A stretch of DNA of 11,433 bases. Source: Actinomycetes bacterium. Lineage in GTDB: Bacteria > Actinomycetota > Acidimicrobiia > Acidimicrobiales > RAAP-2. Position numbers and translations under genes: made by a program. The stretch is from the NCBI GenBank assembly GCA_025352305.1, contig JANXTQ010000199.1:1-11433 (forward strand), given 5' to 3'. The notes under the pieces are model-generated. The model was given only the letters and a program-made list of their open reading frames with translations, ran no database searches and was not told where the DNA came from. Shown here one piece after another: positions 1-6,800 of the stretch (position 1 is its first letter; each line of letters begins with the position of its first letter).

Positions 1-118
1 CGTTCACGTTGACCGACGACGTGGCGCCCGCTTTGGTGATGGAGAGCGTGGACGCGGGAATAATGGCGGCAACGGCAACTACACCGAGTCGAGCCCACCG
101 CGGTGACTGGAAGTTCAT
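1..118 (-). CDS. Secreted protein, N-terminal fragment (runs off the window)
   Basis: Reading the minus strand from the ATG at 118-116 gives 39 codons before the window edge. The peptide starts MNFQSPRWARLGVVAVAA and continues through a hydrophobic stretch (about residues 11-25) to a Ser/Thr/Ala-rich segment ending TSSVNVN. Two arginines ahead of a hydrophobic core and then small residues (PAST, TKAGA) form a Sec-type signal peptide. The start is supported by GAGAGG at 125-130, six bases upstream. The mature protein lies outside the window, so its function cannot be told. The open frame is too short to appear in a normal ORF search, but signal peptide plus ribosome site make it convincing. 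Confidence 0.7.
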   Translation of the reverse strand, partial: MNFQSPRWARLGVVAVAAIIPASTLSITKAGATSSVNVN

Positions 119-137
119 GATGTTCCTCTCGTAAATA

Positions 138-152
138 CTAGTAACTCACTAG
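138..152. repeat. Short inverted repeat, operator-like
   Basis: CTAGT-AACTC-ACTAG is a perfect 5-bp inverted repeat with a 5-nt spacer. It lies between the candidate -10 box (164-169) and the ribosome site (125-130) of the minus-strand secreted-protein gene, where a repressor would act. No known regulator was recognised, and arms of this length can occur by chance. Confidence 0.25.
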
Positions 153-163
153 AATTAGGTGAA

Positions 164-191
164 ATAGTAGTATTAAGAGTCCGTCGATCAA
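164..191 (-). promoter_or_regulatory. Candidate promoter of the secreted-protein gene
   Basis: On the minus strand TTGATC (186-191) and TACTAT (164-169) are 16 bp apart. Each matches the sigma-70-type consensus at four of six positions. Transcription would begin near 157, about 40 bases before the ATG at 118. This is inference from spacing and consensus only. Confidence 0.3.
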
Positions 192-1253
192 TCGCTTTTT
201 GATGACAATTTTGTGACGAATGGCCCGTTGGCCAATCAAGTTCCTTCGAGTGGTGAAACTCCCGGCGGAGCACGTCTCGATTCTTGACCATCTTGTCACT
301 TGACTCTCGCGATTGCCTTCGTCGCTGGCGCAAGCGCCCCGCTCGTCAATTGATCCATGGATTCCAGCGAGAGATAGCGGTGCTCCGGAAATGGCGAGCG
401 TTGTCTGTCACGGTCTCGATAGTCGGACCGGCAGAGGTCGCACAGATGCCCCCAGTTCGGGACTGCGCTCGGATGCTGATTAATCTGCTTGCGCGTGCCA
501 GCGGGATCGTCAAATCCGTTGTGATCTCGGTCCCGACCCATTCACCTCTTGCCACTCGAGTTGTGCCACTGGCAGATCGACGGACGGACTTGCGCCAGGC
601 TGACTTAGAGGGAGCGGCAGCGATCGGGGCGGTACCGGTAGTCCACGCAGACCCTGTGCCTCGCGCGTCAATTCAATTCGTTATAGGACCCAGGCCGCGA
701 GTTGATGGCGCGACCCGCGTTCATGGAGAGAGATGGTGGGGAGGCTCTTCGCCTGACGAAGTCACCAGCAACGGGAATTCTGATCTCCCAATTGGTCCAT
801 GCGTCGCCGCAGCCCTTGCCGCTGGCGCGGCGGAGTGCTCACGGGGACGCTCGCGCAAGGACGCTTTCAGATCTTCGACCCCGCTGAACTCTCGGTCGAA
901 CGCGCCCCAGAGTATTTCCGGGAGCGAGCGCGTGTCATGTGTGTCCCAGACACCATTGCCGCTGAGCTGTGATGCGTCAGGTAAGAGTCCTACGATCCGC
1001 CCGCTCGTCACTAAGGGCGCCCCTTCTCTTAGAGAGACTTCATTCGACTTCTAATTTTTTGGTCCTATTTCCTTCGATCGACTCCCATTCTGCGCGGCCG
1101 CCCTATCGCGATCAACCCGAATCAAGAACAAAGGCAAATATCCCTCCGCAATCTCGATGCTCAGGTTTGAGCGGAGTGCGTTGTCGATGTGCCTACTCCG
1201 CGTGAATGAGAATGATATGGCTGGGAGTGCCGTCCAGAGAGAAAGGCGCCGTT

Positions 1254-1730
1254 CTAGGTAATTTTCTTTGATAGTCGTGAATGTCGGAACCACAAGACAA
1301 CGAACACCGTCGCAGACCACGCAACGAGCACCCCGCTATAAACCGACGTACCAAGAACAATGGCCGTAGACATGGCTATTACGACCAGTCCGGTTCGGTT
1401 GGATAAACGGGTGAAAAAGAAGGTCAACAATGCAAAACCGAGAGAAATAATTGCGAGGAACCAGAGTTGTCCGGGGGACGTGAATTGTCGTAGTTCACAA
1501 ACGTTCCGTCCCCACACAGTTGGCGGCCTGCAGCGACCCAATATTGGCGCAGTCGTCAAGGTCGACGCTTCACCTCCGTCGATAATCGCGATGGTGATCC
1601 AGTAGAGCGCGATAAGCAAACCGCTGGCGCCCACTGAGAGGGCTAGAACGCGCTCGATCGTGGCCAATTCCTTGACGACAGGATGTGAGTTCGAACCGTT
1701 CTTGATTGTTTGTCGTGGTTCAATTTTCAT
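1254..1730 (-). CDS. Small four-helix membrane protein, function unknown
   Basis: The 158-residue protein has hydrophobic segments at about 28-50 (VLALSVGASGLLIALYWI), 89-107 (LWFLAIISLGFALLTFFFT), 114-131 and 134-148. It ends in a basic tail (RHSRLSKK). The loop between helices 1 and 2 has two cysteines (about 67 and 78) that could pair outside the membrane. I do not recognise the family. The ATG at 1730 is preferred because the promoter at 1760-1788 would start the transcript near 1752, leaving a normal leader. An in-frame GTG at 1742 would add four residues (MDRA) and cannot be excluded, since neither start has more than a weak GGA ribosome site. It is divergent from the propeller/Rhs locus and shares its regulatory gap. 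Confidence 0.65.
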   Translation of the reverse strand: MKIEPRQTIKNGSNSHPVVKELATIERVLALSVGASGLLIALYWITIAIIDGGEASTLTTAPILGRCRPPTVWGRNVCELRQFTSPGQLWFLAIISLGFALLTFFFTRLSNRTGLVVIAMSTAIVLGTSVYSGVLVAWSATVFVVLWFRHSRLSKKIT

Positions 1731-1759
1731 GGCTCGATCCACATCGTATGTCCAATAAA

Positions 1760-1788
1760 AATATCGAGTCTTGCTGACAAGCTGTCAA
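1760..1788 (-). promoter_or_regulatory. Promoter of the small membrane-protein gene
   Basis: On the minus strand a perfect TTGACA (1783-1788) is followed after exactly 17 bp by GATATT (1760-1765), four of six matches to TATAAT. The -35 box lies inside the right arm of the TGACA/TGTCA dyad at 1775-1787, so a protein bound there would cover it. The distance to the ATG at 1730 is normal. Confidence 0.5.
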
Positions 1789-1815
1789 TCTAAAATGACG
1801 CGAAGTCAATTGACA
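1768..1815 (+). promoter_or_regulatory. Possible promoter elements for the propeller/Rhs locus
   Basis: Two incomplete candidates exist. TAAAAT (1791-1796) matches the -10 consensus at five of six positions but has only GTCTTG (1768-1773) at the -35 distance. TTGACA (1810-1815) is a perfect -35 but has only TAGACA (1833-1838) 17 bp downstream. The sequence does not choose between them. Confidence 0.25.
1775..1787. repeat. Perfect dyad TGACA-AGC-TGTCA in the divergent promoter region
   Basis: Five-base arms with a 3-nt centre. The dyad overlaps the -35 box of the minus-strand promoter and adjoins the candidate -10 (TAAAAT, 1791-1796) for the plus-strand locus. It is placed to act as an operator controlling both directions. 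The binding protein is unknown. Confidence 0.35.
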
Positions 1816-1841
1816 AGCGCGTTTAAAGGGTCTAGACAAGC
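1776..1841 (+). repeat. Three direct copies of GACAAGC
   Basis: Identical heptamers lie at 1776-1782, 1812-1818 and 1835-1841, with start-to-start distances of 36 and 23 bp. The first two share an extra 5' T (TGACAAGC). The first copy is part of the dyad at 1775-1787. Clustering in the gap between two divergent genes suggests binding sites, though no regulator is recognised. Confidence 0.3.
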
Positions 1842-1871
1842 CAAATGCCGTTCGACGAGTGAGGCGAATAA

Positions 1872-3875
1872 ATGGACCGCAACGCTTCACTCAAATTATC
1901 AACGGTCCTGCGCTACATCGTTGCTGATCTTCAGCAGATTCGCGCCATGCTCCGACAGGCACGAGCGAAATTGCGCGAGTGCGCGCGACGCGCCATTCGC
2001 CCCAGCTTGTTCGCCGCCGCTCTGCTCGCCCTGTTGTCGACATCCTTGGTTCTTCCCGAGGTGGCTTCGGCGTCACCATCACACGCGCACCGCACACCTA
2101 CGTCCTCGCCCTCACGGCATCCCAATGTTTGTCCCGGTGGACCGCAGCTTCCACCAACCCCTTCGATCGGCACGCTCGCCTTTCTCGCAGAACCATCGAC
2201 CAATACGGTTGAGACGCTCAACATGACTACTGGTGCACTCGTCGGAACTGCGATCACGGTCGGAACGACGCCCCTCGGTGCGGCGTACTGGCGCCCACTA
2301 CCAGGCTCGGCGAGTGACCCCGAAGTGATTGTGCCCAACAGCGCCAATCACTCGGTCAGCATTATTGACGCGGTCTCTCGAACGGTTTTGGCGACTGTGA
2401 ACATTCCGTCGGGCTCTTCAGGTGAAGCAGTCGCGGCGTCACCATCATCGCCGTACGCGCTGGTAGTTGATGTTTTGTCCGGCAAGGTGTCGGTTATCAA
2501 TTTGACGAATAACACTGACGCTGGTGAAATTTCTCTCGCGGGATCGAACGTACTTAGTTCAGTGGCCTTTAGTTCTAATGGCGCCTACGCCTACGTGACT
2601 GACCCGAGCCAACACAAGATCTTTGCATTGCAGTTCGTGGCAGGAACTGCGCCGTATTTCAGCGCGTTAACGACGTGGACAAACTCTAACTACAACCCAA
2701 CGGGGATAGCGACCGACCTCACGAACTCGGGATCAACGAATCTCTACGTCACGAACAGCCAAGTTCACAGTGGTTCGACCAGTTCGCTCGTGGCCTTTTC
2801 TGACGCCAGTGGCGCACTGGGCACGCCAACACTGATTCGCAATTACACCGTTGCGACAATGGGTTCGTTGACGGTCGACCCCGGAGAAGTGAATGCCTAT
2901 GTCGCCCAGCCCGCACAGAGCAAAGTCGATCAAATCGTCATCGCCAGCGGTTCAGCAACGTCAATCACGACATCGACAACGCTGGCTTCGCCCGGAGCGA
3001 TTGGATTGAGTGCAGACGGGCTCACACTTCTTGGCGCCGATACGAGCGCTGCGTCATTGCAAGAAGCGTCAACGGCGTCGTTGGCTGCGACCAATACCGT
3101 TACGACGAACGCCGCCGTTGCGGCTATCGCAACCGCGTTGCCCCCGGTGGGTTCTTGGAACGCGTACGTGATCACGAGCGGCACGTCGACCAATGTCGAT
3201 GTGATCAACACTGGAACAAGCTCGATCACGAATTCCTTTTACGACTCTCACACGCCCGAAGCAGTCGTGGCAAGTCCTGACGGACAGTATGTCTATATCG
3301 CCAATACGAATTCTGTTTCAGTTATTGCGACGGCCGATGTCGGAGTTCTCTCCAATCCAATCGTCGCGACAATAACCGGAATACAAGGGACTCAACCAAG
3401 TGTTCCAACACTCAACGGAATCGCTATCAGCCCCTCGGGGGACGCATTACTCGTTTCAGACTCGACCAACGGGGCTGTTGACGTCATTGACCTCAATTCC
3501 GCGGACTCCGCGTATCGAACCGTCGTTCAACGTCTTGGCCTGGATGGCTCGGGCAATCACTCCACCTCACAGACCACGTACGGTGCCATGGCGTTTAGTC
3601 CCGACGGTGCATACGGCTACGTCACCGAGTACGGATTTTCTTCGTCCACCCACGACGGCGTAACAGTTTTAGCTCAGGCCTCAACCACCGCAGCGGGCTA
3701 CACGTACAACAACATGGACTTCGGGCTCAGCCAAAACTCGAACGCCCTGAATCTCCCCCAAACGATTTCGGTGAGCCCGAACGGCGAGACGGCGTACGTC
3801 TCCGGGACGAATCCGACGAACAGCCCCTATGCCGGACTTTTTCGCTGCCCATTAACTCCACCGGGCAAGTGGTGA
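1872..3875 (+). CDS. Secreted YVTN-type beta-propeller protein; probable N-terminal part of the downstream Rhs protein
   Basis: The 667-residue product begins with an unusually long basic leader (residues 1-43). A hydrophobic core follows (about 46-62, SLFAAALLALLSTSLVLP), then a cleavage site after VASA near residue 67. From about residue 98 it is built of repeated blocks of the YVTN/NHL-like propeller type. Examples are NHSVSIIDAVSRTVLATVNI, VAFSSNGAYAYVTDP, VVASPDGQYVYIANT and AISPSGDALLVSDS. Such propellers act outside the cell, usually binding proteins or glycans. ATG 1872 is chosen because GAGG (1861-1864) lies seven bases upstream and the signal peptide follows. The C-terminus stops abruptly (PLTPPGKW) in the middle of a propeller repeat. 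Propeller sequence resumes in the next ORF, which it overlaps by 7 bases, so this is probably a frame-broken half of one protein. Confidence 0.85.
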   Translation: MDRNASLKLSTVLRYIVADLQQIRAMLRQARAKLRECARRAIRPSLFAAALLALLSTSLVLPEVASASPSHAHRTPTSSPSRHPNVCPGGPQLPPTPSIGTLAFLAEPSTNTVETLNMTTGALVGTAITVGTTPLGAAYWRPLPGSASDPEVIVPNSANHSVSIIDAVSRTVLATVNIPSGSSGEAVAASPSSPYALVVDVLSGKVSVINLTNNTDAGEISLAGSNVLSSVAFSSNGAYAYVTDPSQHKIFALQFVAGTAPYFSALTTWTNSNYNPTGIATDLTNSGSTNLYVTNSQVHSGSTSSLVAFSDASGALGTPTLIRNYTVATMGSLTVDPGEVNAYVAQPAQSKVDQIVIASGSATSITTSTTLASPGAIGLSADGLTLLGADTSAASLQEASTASLAATNTVTTNAAVAAIATALPPVGSWNAYVITSGTSTNVDVINTGTSSITNSFYDSHTPEAVVASPDGQYVYIANTNSVSVIATADVGVLSNPIVATITGIQGTQPSVPTLNGIAISPSGDALLVSDSTNGAVDVIDLNSADSAYRTVVQRLGLDGSGNHSTSQTTYGAMAFSPDGAYGYVTEYGFSSSTHDGVTVLAQASTTAAGYTYNNMDFGLSQNSNALNLPQTISVSPNGETAYVSGTNPTNSPYAGLFRCPLTPPGKW

Positions 3876-6800
3876 GTTCACCGAGTACGACGAGTCCCAT
3901 TTGGACGAGCCAAACCGCGGTAAGTATTGCGTACTCTCCCGAAGATGGGGCGGCGTTCGTGGGCTCTGACGCTCGCCAAATCTTCTCGGACAACCTCGCT
4001 GACGGCACTGTTACTCACTTTCATGGGACTACTGGTCTGATCACTAAAGTCGCGGTGTCTCCCGACGGACTCGTGGTGGCGGTAGCGGACAACTACGCCT
4101 GCTCCGGCGACGCCAATACCATTCAATTTTTTAACCCAACGGTTTCGTCGTGGACATCGGTACCCATGAATCCCTCAACTGATGGTCCGATTGGAATTGC
4201 GTTCGCGCCGCAAAGCGCTCCGCAATCGATCGCTCTTTCCGAGATGGCGGGAGGTGCCACGAACCCCGGGGAGCGAGCGGTCGCCCAAGGGATGAATGAC
4301 GTCGTGACTGCCGGGACCCCAAGCGACGCACCGGGCGCATCGGCGGGGGTGGATACGGCGAACTTGGCGTACAGCTTTTCTTTTGACTCCATGAATATTC
4401 CCGATCTAGGGGTTGGACTGGACCAGTCGGCGAGCTACGACTCGGCGCGAGTATCGGTGGCGGGACTTTTGGGCAAGGGCTGGACTAACTCTTACGGCAT
4501 CACCGCGACGCAAAATTCCACCACGGCGTCGCCGTATCCGTGTGGCATTGTCATGACCCAGGAAAACGGCTCGACGATAACGTTCCTGCCTTCGGCTGCA
4601 GGTCCGTATTCGACCTGCCCGACGACCGGATACCAAGCCCAACCTTGGGTGCAAGCCACATTGAGCTTCGTTTCGAGTTGCAACGGGACTCACTCGTGTT
4701 ACAAAATCACGCGTCAATCTGTCGAGAACTTTTACATCGATACGACCAACGGTGAACTAGTCAAAGAAGTCGATCGTCACACCAACACAGTCACCATCAC
4801 CTGGGGGTCCCACGGTTCCACCTGTCCCGGAGTGACGTCGAGTGAACCGTGTCAAGTGACCGGCGCCGACGGCGTTCGAACATTGACGTTCAGTTACCCC
4901 TCTCCGAGTACGGCGACCTGTCCGAGCACTGCGAGTTCGTGCGTGGTGGTCACCGACCCACTGGGCCGCACCATCACCTATTCGCTTAATTCGTACGGTC
5001 AACTCACGTCGGCGACCCTCGCCAGTTCGGCGAGCTCGGCCACGTACGCGTTTTCGTACGTGTCGACTTCGTCGTCCTTAATGAGTTCATGGTGTGATCC
5101 GCTCGGCTACGCGAACGGTTGTGGGAGCGCAAACTCGACGACGGTCGCGTGGTCGGGCTCAACCGTAAGCACCGTGACGGGGCCAACGATTGCCAACGCA
5201 ACAACTCCGTCTCTCGGATCCTCCTTGTCACCGGTCGCCTCATTTACGAGGACGTCATTTGATACGGCGACCGGCAACGGGACCGTGCAAGTAACCAACG
5301 CGGACTTCAATCACGACAGCACCAAACCCGGAGCGTCACTCACGCTCGACACTTACGCGAACTATCAGTTGGTCTCCTCAGTCGTTGGCTACGGAGCCGT
5401 CACGCTTTACGGCGCGACGGCGGGTTATCTGTTGGCGACGCTAACTCCGAGCGAAGTCGCAACCCCGATGCGCGACTCGTTTAACTCCATGCCCGAAGAG
5501 ACGATGGACGCGCGCGCTGATACCAACGCGGGCACCGCCGGCACCATCACGAACTACGACCCCGGCATCACGTTGACCAACTATGACGCCAATGCCAATC
5601 AACTCAGTGTTACGGACCCCTCGGGTAACACGAAATCGGCCACCTACAACGCTTTCAACGAGGTCCTAACGTCCACCGACTCGTTGAACAACACCACAAC
5701 GAACACCTACAACTCCGTCGGCGATCTGCTTTCGACGACAGCACCCAAGAACAACGGGAACAGTTCACAGCCCGTCACCTCTAACTGGTACTCGTCCACG
5801 GGTGAACTGTGCGCGCGTCGTGACGCAATCGAGCGGTCAATATCAGGTCCACTGAGTAGTTGTGTCGCCACCGGAAATCACGCGACGGTGTACGCCTACG
5901 ACGCCGCAGGCGATCTGACTACGACGACGATGCCGGTATCGAGTCCGGTCAGCACGACGCAGAACTACTACGACGCCGACGGCAATGTATGTGGCACCTT
6001 GAACGCCGTTGGCTACGCCCTGGCGCCACTCACCAGTTGTCCATCAACCGGCACCGCGTATGCCACGGTTCATTTGGCACTCGACGTGTACAACACCCCG
6101 ACCAAAGTTGTCTCGTCGCTCAACACGAACGGAACGACCTTTGCCACGACGTACACCTGTGAGAACACCAACGGTGACGTGACGGTCTCGGTGAATCCAT
6201 TGGGATCAAGTCCAAACTGCGCCACCGTGAGCCCGACGAGTGCTGTCGGCGCGAACTTCACGTACTACGACGCCAACGGTGACGTCACCGAAACAGTTGC
6301 TCCTTTTGCAACCTCCGGGGTTCAGGGTGCTACAACAATCACGGCGTACGACTCGGTTGCGAACGCAGTTCTTACCTTGTCGCCGCAGGGATACGTGGTG
6401 TGGGTGGGGAACAACTCCGCGGACCTCAGCGGATACGAGACGTCCACCGTTGTGGGAGCAACGAGCCAAGTGGTGCTGACGGCGCCGACTAATGACGCGA
6501 CGTCGAACTGCGTCAGCAGTCTCAGCCCCGCGCCGGGAACGGCGGTCAAACTTTGCCCCGACGCCACGGCGTCGAGTTACAACGCAAATGGGGACGCGGT
6601 TGCGGCGACATCGCCGTCGGGCGATAACACCAGCAATCTCAATACAACCTCTACTAAATACAACCCTGACGGCAGCACGCAGTCCACCTCCGCGCCAGTC
6701 AATGGAGTGAGTGAGTCCACCGCAAATACCTACGACGCCAACGGTAACGTCACCAACTCGGTTACCGCTCACTCCGGGGGATCGGGAAACGATTCGCAGA

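Larger units (their letters stand above)
119..1253. other. 1.1-kb stretch with no gene I can support
   Basis: Apart from the leader of the secreted-protein gene (119-191), this interval has only mutually overlapping open frames on both strands. None has a good ribosome site, a recognisable domain or a clean membrane/signal pattern. The longest, plus 284-1054 with a TTG start, is low-complexity Arg/Ser/Pro/Ala sequence of the kind antisense frames produce. Minus frames 721-1011 and about 346-686 have a slightly more protein-like look but are broken by stops. The interval may hold decayed genes read on the minus strand, like its two neighbours, or simply spacer. Confidence 0.4.

Noticed and set aside
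296..541. Minus-strand frame with GRDRDHNGFDDPAGT, like a calcium-binding DxDxNG loop
   Set aside because: A single motif, no repeats, no ribosome site and a competing open frame over the same bases. A chance match is likely.
721..1011. Minus-strand frame with GNGVWDTHDTRSLPE and FDREFSGVEDLKASL, faintly like the WDTH segment of DUF1501 proteins
   Set aside because: Only one short segment resembles the family. The later conserved parts (EFGRTP, GRDHW) are not found in any frame nearby. A frameshift-tolerant translated search would be needed to revive it.
284..1054. 256-codon plus-strand open frame
   Set aside because: It has a TTG start with no ribosome site, low-complexity Arg/Ser/Pro/Ala content and no recognisable domain. 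It overlaps several equally open frames on the other strand, so it looks like an antisense by-product.
1771..2226. 151-codon plus-strand frame overlapping the propeller start
   Set aside because: It overlaps the well-supported signal peptide and ribosome site of the propeller gene in another frame, and its His/Arg/Pro-rich content looks non-coding.
3838..3850. Programmed -1 frameshift site between propeller and Rhs ORFs
   Set aside because: The needed shift is indeed -1 and a T5 run is present. However, there is no canonical slippery heptamer and no obvious stimulatory hairpin or upstream Shine-Dalgarno, so I report the split gene but not a proven recoding site.
6266..6754. Near-identical 24-base blocks (6266-6289 and 6731-6754)
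   Set aside because: They encode the same YDANG(D/N)VT repeat unit and are expected in an Rhs repeat region. They are not a separate DNA element.
6206..6772. 188-codon minus-strand frame inside the Rhs gene
   Set aside because: It is antisense to clear YD repeats. Its Arg/Val-rich composition comes from the codon bias of the Rhs strand. The same holds for the 191-codon frame at 7112-7687.
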